The notes beneath the pieces were generated by a model. The model saw nothing but the letters and a program-made list of their open reading frames with translations, was not told the DNA's origin and did not search any database. Positions 8,404 through 16,042 of a DNA stretch of 23,283 nt are shown piece after piece (position 1 is the stretch's first letter; every line of letters begins with the position of its first letter). Source of the stretch: SW-4-43-9 sp047617985 (GTDB taxonomy: Archaea; Nanohalarchaeota; Nanosalinia; Nanosalinales; Nanosalinaceae). The position numbers were made by a program, and so were the translations under genes. The stretch covers positions 1 to 23,283 of the forward strand of contig JBLGBS010000014.1 in NCBI GenBank assembly GCA_047617985.1. Direction: 5' to 3'.

Positions 8404-8682
8404 CTAGTTGATGTCGAGATGTTTTTCGTACATGAAACAGACGTCTTCATCTATTTCTTCCAGTACTTCAACGACTTTGTCCCGGATCTCTCCGCTGGTC
8501 AATGTGTCGTCCTCATGTTCGTTGATCCACTCCATAACCCGGTGCTTGGCTTTATCAGCTAGGTCTACTGCCTGATCCTCGTTGTAGTGTGACTCTCTCG
8601 CTGGGTAATATATTGAGTCCCAGAGCTTTCCCTCGTCCAGTTCTTCCTTGAATCCTTCCTGTTTCACGATCTTCTTTTCCAT
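8404..8682 (-). CDS. Stand-alone ATP-cone domain protein
   Basis: A 92-residue protein resembling an ATP-cone domain from end to end: the N-terminal KKIVKQEGFKEELDEGKLWDSIYYPA (residues 3-28) matches the 'V-V-K-R-D-G-x-x-x-x-F-d-x-x-K-L-x-x-A-I' strand-and-helix start, and SGEIRDKVVEVLEE (about 63-76) matches the second half. ATP-cones sense ATP/dATP in ribonucleotide reductases and in NrdR. Free-standing copies occur in archaea and their role is usually unknown. No other domain is attached, so it might regulate a partner in trans. It is the last gene of the minus-strand run, 14 bp after the CcdA-like gene. One Cys (82) is present. Confidence 0.75.
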   Translation of the reverse strand: MEKKIVKQEGFKEELDEGKLWDSIYYPARESHYNEDQAVDLADKAKHRVMEWINEHEDDTLTSGEIRDKVVEVLEEIDEDVCFMYEKHLDIN

Positions 8683-8696
8683 GTCTTAGTTCACCT

Positions 8697-9425
8697 TTAC
8701 CCGAACCTGATTATCCCGGTTGCGAGGACTAGCAGGATCCAGCCGAGGTAGATCATCAGGAGTCCTGCAGCCATTCTCATTTTTGCTTTGTTCATGTGCT
8801 TCCATTTCTTCATCTCGTCGACTTTCCTGCTTCCGAAGTAGGATAGAACCACGATTGCGATGAGCGGTGCGACGAAGATAAGGTTGTAAACTATCATCAT
8901 TACGACCGCTATCAGAGGGATTCCGGTTGCTCCCTGAAGCATGGTTTGCTGAATGATTGTCAGTATAGCAAGGTACGGCCCTCCTGTACATGGTAGCTCC
9001 ACCGCAGCCACAAAGATACCCAGCACCACTGCGGCCGGAACGGTCAGATTCTCCATTTTGTCCGCTATCTTTTCGGCGTACTCCTCCGGTATCATCAGAG
9101 AGCTTCCCTGGCCGTACCAGAAGAAGTCCTTGACCTCAAGTAATCCTCCGAATATCACGATCAGTGCTACAAACACCGTTACGTAGTTAGCTATCTGCAC
9201 CGGTATGCTGGTCAGTGCGTAAAGTATGCCGATTCCTGCCAGTAGATAGGTTAGGAATACGAAGAATATGTAGATAAATCCTACTTTCAGTATGTCTTTC
9301 TGTCTGTCCTGTTTAATTAATGTCGCGACAAGTAAAAGCGCTACTCCGATTGCGCATGGATTGATCGAGTCAACTGCCGCTGTAACTATTACTGCGCCAA
9401 GTGTTGGAAGTGTTGCTGTTACCAT
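8697..9425 (-). CDS. CcdA/DsbD-like transmembrane electron carrier
   Basis: A 242-residue protein with six or more membrane helices (about 8-36, 46-70, 74-97, 128-157, 165-196, 216-240). The two conserved cysteines of the CcdA/DsbD-beta family are clear: DSINPCAIG (Cys24) in the first helix and VELPCTGGPY (Cys146) in the fourth. This pair relays electrons from cytoplasmic thioredoxin to thiol proteins outside the membrane. The start codon follows the stop of the upstream His-rich protein directly (TAA-ATG), so the two are translationally coupled. Together with DsbA and DsbB it gives a full set for both oxidising and reducing extracytoplasmic thiols. No cytochrome c or c-type maturation gene is seen, so a disulfide or metal-site reduction role is more likely than haem attachment. 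Confidence 0.92.
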   Translation of the reverse strand: MVTATLPTLGAVIVTAAVDSINPCAIGVALLLVATLIKQDRQKDILKVGFIYIFFVFLTYLLAGIGILYALTSIPVQIANYVTVFVALIVIFGGLLEVKDFFWYGQGSSLMIPEEYAEKIADKMENLTVPAAVVLGIFVAAVELPCTGGPYLAILTIIQQTMLQGATGIPLIAVVMMIVYNLIFVAPLIAIVVLSYFGSRKVDEMKKWKHMNKAKMRMAAGLLMIYLGWILLVLATGIIRFG

Positions 9426-10319
9426 TTAGAATCCTTCACCCTGTTTGGTTATCCCCATGCCCTCGTACTGATCGTCTTCTCTGACATCCTGGAGAGCGTC
9501 TTCAACAGGTTTTGAGTCGTACACTATGAATATATCGTCAAGGGTCGGCCCTCTTTTGTAAGGCGAGATAACGTAGTTTGACGGTGTTGATGCTAGTTCG
9601 CCTTCAGTTGTTCTGCAGATGTTTTCTTCGCTTAGATTACTGCTCTGCTCTATTGCGCACCATTCACGGTTTCCTCCGGCACCCTGTTTCACAAGTATTT
9701 TGAGCGTCTGTCCGCTCCCTTCCGCCTTCTCCACTATTCTATCGTTTGTCGGGTAGACAAGCCTAGTGTTGCTGAGCTCTCCCCCAAATGTCTCGAAGAA
9801 TGCTGAAAGAACTGCGTCCTCTCTTTCCTTGAAAATTCCTTCCAGATGGATCCGGTCGTCGTTGTGCTCGTGATACTTCGTGCTTCCTGTTCTATCGTTT
9901 AATGAGCACATTACCGAGGATTCGTGTGTGGTTTCCTCGCAGAAGTTTGAGGGGTCAATAAGATCTAGCTGCTGGTACTCGTTGTTCTCCTCAACTATAA
10001 CTTCGAAGTCTGCGTGCCAGTGGATTTCCCCTCCGCTCCAGGAGGTCTGGCTCTGGTGTACGAACGCTCCGGCGGTGTAGAGAGATGGTACAAGAACCGC
10101 TACCAGAAAACCGTTCATAATAAGGTTTTTATCCCGAAGAGTCAGTTCTTCCTCTCTGTAAAAGGAGATGCCTGCTAGTATCAGGCTGGAGAAAAATCCG
10201 GCGTAAATTATAGGCATTACATGGTTAACAAGGTTAATATCGGGTAAGTACTGGATAGCTAGGACTGTTGCTAGCACTGAAACTACTATTCCGCCGGCTA
10301 TCCTGTTTGGGACTTTCAT
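9426..10319 (-). CDS. Membrane-anchored His/Cys-containing protein, possible metal binding
   Basis: A 297-residue protein. Three hydrophobic segments (about 7-24, 34-54, 67-87) are followed by an outer domain of about 200 residues. This domain has two His motifs, HWHAD (His100, His102, Asp104) and HEHNDDRIH (His150, His152, His158), and four cysteines (127, 138, 221, 235) that could form two disulfides. Archaeal proteins with paired 'H-x-H-A-D … H-x-H' motifs exist without a settled function. Metal binding, perhaps copper, is inferred from the His pattern and the neighbouring TRASH-like and CcdA-like genes. A GAGATGATT ribosome-binding site precedes the ATG. It is likely a substrate of the DsbA/CcdA system. 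Its exact family is not recognised. Confidence 0.65.
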   Translation of the reverse strand: MKVPNRIAGGIVVSVLATVLAIQYLPDINLVNHVMPIIYAGFFSSLILAGISFYREEELTLRDKNLIMNGFLVAVLVPSLYTAGAFVHQSQTSWSGGEIHWHADFEVIVEENNEYQQLDLIDPSNFCEETTHESSVMCSLNDRTGSTKYHEHNDDRIHLEGIFKEREDAVLSAFFETFGGELSNTRLVYPTNDRIVEKAEGSGQTLKILVKQGAGGNREWCAIEQSSNLSEENICRTTEGELASTPSNYVISPYKRGPTLDDIFIVYDSKPVEDALQDVREDDQYEGMGITKQGEGF

Positions 10320-10333
10320 TTAATCATCTCAAT

Positions 10334-10495
10334 TTAGCAGAACTGGCAGACCTCTTCCTGATCTTCTTCCTGTTCCTCGTACTTCTCTTCACATTTCTCA
10401 CAGCAGAACTTCTTACCGTCTTTCTCCACAGGATCGTCTTCTATATCTTTCCCGCAGACATAGCATTCATCTCCACTGCTTCCAAGTATTCCCAT
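10334..10495 (-). CDS. 53-residue TRASH/YHS-like metal-binding protein
   Basis: A short gene easily missed. The reverse strand from 10495 encodes MGILGSSGDECYVCGKDIED, then DPVEKDGKKFCCEKCEEKYE and a Glu/Gln-rich tail ending CQFC and a stop. The pattern Cys11-x2-Cys14, then Cys31-Cys32-x2-Cys35, satisfies the TRASH signature (C-x19-C-x3-C from Cys11 to Cys31 to Cys35). TRASH and YHS domains bind copper or other heavy metals. A second C-x2-C closes the protein (Cys50, Cys53). It lies between the P-type ATPase and the His-rich membrane protein. A TATA-like box (TTTAATAA, 10526-10519) is centred 27 nt upstream and AAGGA is also present. Likely role: soluble metal chaperone or sensor; metal identity unknown. 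Confidence 0.8.
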   Translation of the reverse strand: MGILGSSGDECYVCGKDIEDDPVEKDGKKFCCEKCEEKYEEQEEDQEEVCQFC

Positions 10496-10518
10496 ATCAA
10501 GTCCTTATCGATGACTGG

Positions 10519-10526
10519 TTATTAAA
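10519..10526 (-). promoter_or_regulatory. TATA-like box before the TRASH-like gene
   Basis: On the reverse strand TTTAATAA lies just after the ATPase stop codon, centred about 27 nt before the ATG at 10495. It suggests that the downstream redox/metal genes can be transcribed separately from the ATPase. Confidence 0.45.
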
Positions 10527-10527
10527 C

Positions 10528-13200
10528 TTATCTGCTGAAGTAGTAGTCGAAAGCTCTGGTCATAACCAGGGACAGGATCCAGAAACCGGCCACGCCAGCT
10601 CCGAGAACCATCCACATGCTTAGTCCTAGAGAAGCGGTCTGGAAGTAGCTGGAAAGCGGTGTGTAAAGCACCAGAAGCTGGAGCAGGATCGATGATCCAA
10701 GCGCCCCTGCAAGCCATTTGTTGGACAGGATCGACTGCTTGTACCTGCTTCGTATTATCTGTATTCTGATCATCTCAACCAGCACCAGGAAAGTAAACAG
10801 GACGGTCTGGGCAGCGATTAAACCGGTGCTGATAGAGCTGAAAAACAGCGGTAGACCTGTCAAGGTCATTATAACCCCTATTCCTGCTATCGAAGTCATC
10901 ATTCTCCGGCTGATAACCGGTTCGTCTTTGCCCCGCGGATCTCTCTCCATTATACCTTCTGACTTGGGGTCAGCGCCCAGAGCCAGTGCCGGAAGACCGT
11001 CAGTGACAAAGTTGATCCACAGAAGCATTATTGGAGTAAGTATTAACGCCTCTGATCCGGAACCGGTGAATACATCTGGGAAGAAAGCTGTTCCAATTAA
11101 TATGCCGAAGAAAACAACGAGTACCTCTCCTGCGTTCGCGGATAGAAGGTAGTTCACGAACTTCCTTATATTGTCGAATATAGCTCTGCCTTCTGCTATT
11201 GCGTCTCTTATAGTAACAAAGTTATCATCTTGGAGAACCATGTCTGAGCTTTGTTTGGCGACGTCTGTTCCTCTCTGTCCCATTGCTATTCCGACGTCTG
11301 AGTTTTTGAGTGCTGGAGCATCGTTCACACCGTCTCCAGTCATTGCCACGTTGTGGCCTTTGTGCTGTAGCGCCTGGAGGACTCTAACTTTGTGTTCGGG
11401 TGATACTCGGGCGAAAATCTCTACTTCCCCGGTCTTCTCTCTGAGCTCGGCGTCGCTCATTTTCTCCACCTGTTTTCCGGTCAGTGCTTCGTCCGATCTG
11501 AAACCTATCTCTTCTCCGATAGCTTTGGCGGTTTCTATGTTGTCGCCTGTTGCCATCACAACGTTGATCCCTGCGGTTCTACAGTCTTCAACCGCTTCTT
11601 TAACTTCTTCTCTTGGTGGATCGATCATTCCTTGAAGACCTAGAAATATCATTCCTGACTCTATCTCATCATCGTCGGCTTCGGTGTCTACCTCATTTTT
11701 TCTTGCGAATCCGAGAACTCTTAGTGCGTTTTGTGCGAATTCGTGGTTTTTGTCGAGTATTTCCTGTTTTCTTTGTTCTGTTAATTCTTTTTCTTCTCCG
11801 TTAACGAGTATTTGGTCGCATCGTTCGAGAACAGTCTCCGGAGCACCTTTCATGTAGGCTGTGCTGTCTTCTGTCACAACTGTCATTCTTTTCCGGTCGG
11901 AGGAGAAAGGTATGCTTGTTTTCCTTGTCTTTTTCTCCGTTATCCCTGCTTTGTAGGCGGAAACCAGTAGAGCTATTTCTGTCGGTTCTCCGAAGAACTC
12001 TTTTTCATCATCTTCAGGGGCTCTTTCAGAGTTATTGCAGTGCAGACCGCATTCAAGCAGTGGTTCAAGTTCGGTGTTTGCGTTCTCCCCGTTTCGCTCA
12101 AACCGGCCCTCGGTATCTAAACCACTCCCTGTGGCGTCGTACTCTTTACCTGAGAAGAAGGCTTTTTCCACAGTCATAACGCCTTCTGTCAGGGTTCCGG
12201 TCTTGTCAGTAACTATGTAGTCGACTGATCCCAGGCTTTCAACTACCGGCAGTCTCCTAACCAGCGCGTTCTTTTTCAGCATCTTTTTCGATCCAAGAGC
12301 CAGCGTCAGCGTTACTACAGCGGGTAAACCTTCCGGTACTGCGGCAACTGCCAGGGTTATAGCCACAAGCAGAACTGTTAGGGGGCCTGCTGAAGTAAAA
12401 CTGATCTGCAGAAGGGCGACAAGCCCTATTACTGCAAATATTCCGTATCCTATCTTTTTGCCGAGCTCGTCCACCTCTTTCTGGAAAGGTGTTTTCCTGT
12501 CCTCTGCTTCCTCTATCTGCTCGGCGATATCACCTACCTGAGTGTCCATCCCGGTTCTCACGACCACTGCTTTTCCACGGCCTTTCACGATGTTGGTGTT
12601 CATGTAGACCATGTTCTCTCTGTCTGCCAGGGATACCTCGCCTTGAATTCTCTCCGGTTTCTTCGATACACAGCTACTTTCCCCGGTTAAAGCAGATTCG
12701 TCGGCTTCCAGGTTGTTGGACTCGATTATCCGTGCGTCGGCAGGTACTGCGTCTCCCTGCTCCAGGAATATGATATCGCCCGGAACTACTTTTCTGGAGT
12801 CTATCTCCTGTTTCTTGCCGTCGCGTAGAACGGTGGTTCTGGGGGTTGAGAGATCTTTCAGCGCCTGTATAGATTTCTCCGCTTTGTAGTCCTGTATAAA
12901 CCCAAAGACACCGTTGGCCAGGAGTATGAGGAAAATTAGTCCGGCCTCGGTGTATTCCGGCGAGTGGCCGGGAAGTAAACCTATTCCAAGCGACAGGGCT
13001 GCAGCGAGTATAAGTATGTATATCAGGAAGTCGTTGAACTGTCCTAAAAAGATTTTTACAGGTGATACCGTGTTTTCGTTCTTTATTTTATTCTCTCCAT
13101 ACTCTTCACGTCTTTCCGCAACTTCTTCCGAGGTTAAGCCGTTCTCACCGCTTCCAAGTTCGCTGAAGGCGTCTTCAACTCCACTGCTGTACCATTTCAT
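10528..13200 (-). CDS. P2-type Ca2+-transporting ATPase
   Basis: An 890-residue P-type ATPase of the P2A (SERCA/PMR1-like) class that exports Ca2+ using ATP. Visible landmarks: actuator TGES (172-175), phosphorylation site DKTGT (Asp332), nucleotide-binding KGAP (451-454), and hinge TGDGVNDAP (621-629). The ion-binding residues known from SERCA are all kept: PEGLP in M4 (Glu290), NAGE in M5 (Asn689, Glu692), NFVTD in M6 (Asn730, Thr733, Asp734) and VEM in M8 (Glu809). That supports Ca2+ rather than heavy metals, and possibly two ions per cycle. About ten membrane helices are expected. The gene starts 10 bp after the E3 stop codon, so it is probably read through from the pyruvate dehydrogenase operon. 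Mn2+ is an alternative cargo for this class. Confidence 0.93.
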   Translation of the reverse strand: MKWYSSGVEDAFSELGSGENGLTSEEVAERREEYGENKIKNENTVSPVKIFLGQFNDFLIYILILAAALSLGIGLLPGHSPEYTEAGLIFLILLANGVFGFIQDYKAEKSIQALKDLSTPRTTVLRDGKKQEIDSRKVVPGDIIFLEQGDAVPADARIIESNNLEADESALTGESSCVSKKPERIQGEVSLADRENMVYMNTNIVKGRGKAVVVRTGMDTQVGDIAEQIEEAEDRKTPFQKEVDELGKKIGYGIFAVIGLVALLQISFTSAGPLTVLLVAITLAVAAVPEGLPAVVTLTLALGSKKMLKKNALVRRLPVVESLGSVDYIVTDKTGTLTEGVMTVEKAFFSGKEYDATGSGLDTEGRFERNGENANTELEPLLECGLHCNNSERAPEDDEKEFFGEPTEIALLVSAYKAGITEKKTRKTSIPFSSDRKRMTVVTEDSTAYMKGAPETVLERCDQILVNGEEKELTEQRKQEILDKNHEFAQNALRVLGFARKNEVDTEADDDEIESGMIFLGLQGMIDPPREEVKEAVEDCRTAGINVVMATGDNIETAKAIGEEIGFRSDEALTGKQVEKMSDAELREKTGEVEIFARVSPEHKVRVLQALQHKGHNVAMTGDGVNDAPALKNSDVGIAMGQRGTDVAKQSSDMVLQDDNFVTIRDAIAEGRAIFDNIRKFVNYLLSANAGEVLVVFFGILIGTAFFPDVFTGSGSEALILTPIMLLWINFVTDGLPALALGADPKSEGIMERDPRGKDEPVISRRMMTSIAGIGVIMTLTGLPLFFSSISTGLIAAQTVLFTFLVLVEMIRIQIIRSRYKQSILSNKWLAGALGSSILLQLLVLYTPLSSYFQTASLGLSMWMVLGAGVAGFWILSLVMTRAFDYYFSR

Positions 13201-13210
13201 TTTTGATCAG

Positions 13211-14620
13211 CTACGATACGTGAACGTTTTCGTTTTTTGCGTCCTCACATGCCTCTGCGAACGCTTCGGGAAAGGTGGGGTGGGCATGAACGGTTCTTGT
13301 TATATCCTCAAGGTATGCCTGCATTTCAAGCGCCAGGACAGCCTCTGCAATTATATCGGATGCTCTGGGGCCCAGTATCTGTACACCCAGTAATTTCCCG
13401 TTTTCATCAGCTACAACCCTTACAAATCCTTTCTCCTGGTTTGTGGAGAGCGCTCTGCCTGATGCGGAGAACGGAAATTCTCCGACTTTAATGCTTTCAT
13501 GTTTCTCTCTGGCTTTCTCAGGGTTCAGTCCTGCGACCGCTATCTCCGGGTCGGTGTAGATTACTTTTGGAATGTACTGGTTGTCCATCGCCTCGTTCTC
13601 TCCGGCTAAGACATCGGCAGCAACTTTTCCCTCTCTATAGGCTTTGTGTGCAAGCATTGGCTGTCCGGCGACATCCCCGATTGCGTATATGTTTTCGTCT
13701 TCGGTCTGAAGCTGGTCGTCAACCGGGATAAAGCCGTTTTCCAGGCTGATATCTGTGTTTTCCAGTCCGAGCTCCTGAAGCGCGGGTTCAGCAGTTCTGC
13801 CGGCTGCGACAAGTATGTAGTCTCCGCTGATCTCGACTTCTTTATCTTCCTTTTCCGCGATCAGAATGGCTTGACCGTTTTCGTACCTCACCTTCTTTGC
13901 CTTTGTACTGGTATGTATTTCGTCGTTGTAGCATCCGCTTACCTCCTGTATCTCATTTACAAGCTCCCGGTCAAAGTTAGGCAGAACATTTTCCCGTGCT
14001 TCAACTACTTTTACCTTTGAACCAAACTTGCAGAACTTTGTAACCGCTTCCATCCCGATATATCCCCCGCCGACGACCACTATCTCGTCAGGTATTTCTT
14101 CAAGTTCAAGCAGTTCACGGGAAGATATTATCTTTTTCTTTTCAAACTCTAAGCCAGGTATTTCAATCGGCTGTGAGCCGGTAGCTATTACTGCGTTCTC
14201 GAACTTTATGGTTTCAGCGTTGTGCTCCATTTCTATCCTGGCGGTGTTTGAGTCCTGGAAAAACGCTTTTCCTTTTTTGAATTCGACGCCGTGCTTGTTT
14301 AGCCTTGATTTTATTCCGCTGTCCAGTCTTTCGACAACGCTGTTCTTCCAGTCCTGTATCTCCTGGAAATCTACTTCCAGATTGTCTGTGTGTATACCTA
14401 TCTCCTCCCAGTGCTGTATATCTTCCTGGAAGCCGGCTGCATGTATAAGGGATTTTGCGGGGATGCATCCATGGTTCAGACATATACCTCCGACCTCCTC
14501 TTTGTCAACCAGCACAACTTCAAGGCCTTTCTGCGCTGCTCTGATCGCTGTGGTGTAACCGCCAGGCCCTGCTCCTATGACCAGTAGATCCGCGCCCTCC
14601 TCTATATCGCCGACAACCAC
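13211..14620 (-). CDS. lpdA: Dihydrolipoamide dehydrogenase (E3)
   Basis: A 469-residue flavoprotein that reoxidises the lipoyl arm of E2 and makes NADH. FAD-binding motif VIGAGPGG (16-21), redox disulfide GGICLNHGC (Cys47, Cys52), NAD-binding VVGGGYIGME (184-189) and the C-terminal HAHPTFPE pair (His447, Glu452) are all present, so the enzyme should be fully active. Its start is a GTG four bases after the E2 stop. The resulting MVVGDIEEGADLLVIGAG leader resembles that of haloarchaeal E3 proteins, which supports both the start codon and a halophile setting. It is the fourth gene of the E1alpha-E1beta-E2-E3 operon. E3 can also serve other lipoyl enzymes, but none is visible nearby. Confidence 0.96.
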   Translation of the reverse strand: MVVGDIEEGADLLVIGAGPGGYTTAIRAAQKGLEVVLVDKEEVGGICLNHGCIPAKSLIHAAGFQEDIQHWEEIGIHTDNLEVDFQEIQDWKNSVVERLDSGIKSRLNKHGVEFKKGKAFFQDSNTARIEMEHNAETIKFENAVIATGSQPIEIPGLEFEKKKIISSRELLELEEIPDEIVVVGGGYIGMEAVTKFCKFGSKVKVVEARENVLPNFDRELVNEIQEVSGCYNDEIHTSTKAKKVRYENGQAILIAEKEDKEVEISGDYILVAAGRTAEPALQELGLENTDISLENGFIPVDDQLQTEDENIYAIGDVAGQPMLAHKAYREGKVAADVLAGENEAMDNQYIPKVIYTDPEIAVAGLNPEKAREKHESIKVGEFPFSASGRALSTNQEKGFVRVVADENGKLLGVQILGPRASDIIAEAVLALEMQAYLEDITRTVHAHPTFPEAFAEACEDAKNENVHVS

Positions 14621-14623
14621 TGT

Positions 14624-16030
14624 CTACAGCTCCAGTATCATGTTTTCAGGGTCTTCCAGATTTTCAATTACAGTGTTCATGAACCTTGCTGCATCCGCTC
14701 CATCCACTACTCTATGATCATAGCTTAATGAGAGCTTTACAGTCATTCTAGGCTTAACCTCTCCCTCAATTACTTCCGCAGTTTCCTGTATTTTCCCTAT
14801 TCCAAGTATAGCTGTCTGAGGATAATTGATTATAGGGGTGAACTCTTCTCCGCCGATAACCCCAAGGTTGGTGATTGAGAAAGTTCCGTTCCGCATCTCA
14901 TTCTGGGAAAGCTCTCCCTCTCTGGCTTTTCCGGCTTTCTCGTTCACTTCCTCGGCTATATCCATGATGTTCTTATCGTTAACATCCTCGATTAAAGGGA
15001 CAAGAAGGCCTTCATCAGTGTCCACCGCTATATTGAAATCGTAGTGTCCTTTAACTACAACGCTGTTGTTTTCTTCATCGAATTCGGAGTTAAGCCTTGG
15101 ATGTTTCTTCATCGCTAGATAGACTGATTTCATGATGAAAGGGAGATAGGTCAGGTGTGTCTCCACTTTGTCTTTTTTCTCCTCTCTAAGCTCTACCAGC
15201 TCTGTTACATCAGCTGTGTCGAAATGGGTGACGTGGGGTGCGGTAAACCGTGATTTCTCCATTTTCTCGGCGATGGTTTTCCTGGTCTGGGATAGTTTGA
15301 TCCGTTCTTCCTTGCCCTCTATATCTATTTTTGAATCAGGCTCATCAGGTTCTGGCTCTGAACCGTTTTCGGCCTGTTTTAGAACATCTTCACGGGTGAT
15401 TTTTCCTCCTCTGCCTGTTCCCTCAACTGATTCTATTTCAATATTTTTCTCTCTTGCCAGCTTTCTGACTGACGGGGTTGCCATGACTTCTGACGAGCTT
15501 TTTTCGGTGCTTTCATCTGATTTTCGGTCAGCAGTTGAATCTGAAGAACTTTCTTCCTTAGTCTGGAGCACTTCCTCCTCTGTTATCCTTTCACCAGTCT
15601 TAATAGTTGAAAGATCTACATTTTTTTCTTCAGCAAGTTTCCTGACTTTCGGAAGAGCCAGTATTTTACCGTCTTCTGTATTGTCTGCCGCCGAGCTTTC
15701 ATTCTCAGCTTCTACTTGATTTTCTTCACTTTCTGAAACTTCATTCTCGGAGGTTTCTCCGGTTTCAGAATCTCTGCTCTCTTCGGTTTCGCTGGAGCCA
15801 TCCACATCTAGAATCATTATAACGTCTCCGACCTCTACATTGTCGCCGGGCGAAGCTTTCAGATTCTTCACTTCTCCATCTGAAGGCGCCGGTATATCAA
15901 CTACGGCTTTATCCGTTTCGGCTTCCCCGACCACCTGATCTTCCTCGACTTGATCTCCTTCCTCTACTTTCCATTCGAGAAACTGTCCTTCTGTAACTCC
16001 TTCGCCGGTGTCAGGGAATTCGAATTTAAT
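14624..16030 (-). CDS. Dihydrolipoamide acyltransferase (E2) with two E3-binding domains and a likely ATT start
   Basis: The E2 core of the complex transfers acetyl groups from E1 to CoA. Read from an ATT at 16030 it has 468 residues. They comprise a lipoyl domain (1 to about 75; KFEFPDTGEGVTEG at the start, lipoyl Lys41 in ETDKAVV), an acidic Ser/Glu linker, a first peripheral-subunit-binding domain (about 123-157, LPKVRKLAEEKNVDL), a second (about 181-218, TPSVRKLAREKNIEI with GTGRGGKITREDVL), another linker, and the catalytic domain (about 237-468) ending in SYDHRVVDGAD (His439, Asp443). A stop codon lies directly before the ATT, so no upstream ATG or GTG can be used. The first internal start, GTG at 15934, would cut away half of the lipoyl domain. 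AGGTGAT five bases upstream of the ATT is a strong Shine-Dalgarno. The doubled binding domain is unusual. Confidence 0.93.
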   Translation of the reverse strand: MKFEFPDTGEGVTEGQFLEWKVEEGDQVEEDQVVGEAETDKAVVDIPAPSDGEVKNLKASPGDNVEVGDVIMILDVDGSSETEESRDSETGETSENEVSESEENQVEAENESSAADNTEDGKILALPKVRKLAEEKNVDLSTIKTGERITEEEVLQTKEESSSDSTADRKSDESTEKSSSEVMATPSVRKLAREKNIEIESVEGTGRGGKITREDVLKQAENGSEPEPDEPDSKIDIEGKEERIKLSQTRKTIAEKMEKSRFTAPHVTHFDTADVTELVELREEKKDKVETHLTYLPFIMKSVYLAMKKHPRLNSEFDEENNSVVVKGHYDFNIAVDTDEGLLVPLIEDVNDKNIMDIAEEVNEKAGKAREGELSQNEMRNGTFSITNLGVIGGEEFTPIINYPQTAILGIGKIQETAEVIEGEVKPRMTVKLSLSYDHRVVDGADAARFMNTVIENLEDPENMILEL

Positions 16031-16042
16031 CTATATCACCTA
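16031..16042 (-). promoter_or_regulatory. Shine-Dalgarno setting an ATT start for the E2 gene
   Basis: The reverse strand reads TAGGTGATATAG and then ATT (16030-16028). The AGGTGAT overlaps the E1beta stop codon and matches the anti-Shine-Dalgarno of archaeal 16S rRNA, with five bases before ATT. The TAG immediately before ATT closes the frame upstream. Confidence 0.65.

Noticed and set aside
10505..13393. Several long open frames opposite the P-type ATPase and E3 genes
   Set aside because: They are reverse-strand shadows with Ser/Arg/Leu-rich, non-acidic translations unlike real proteins here.
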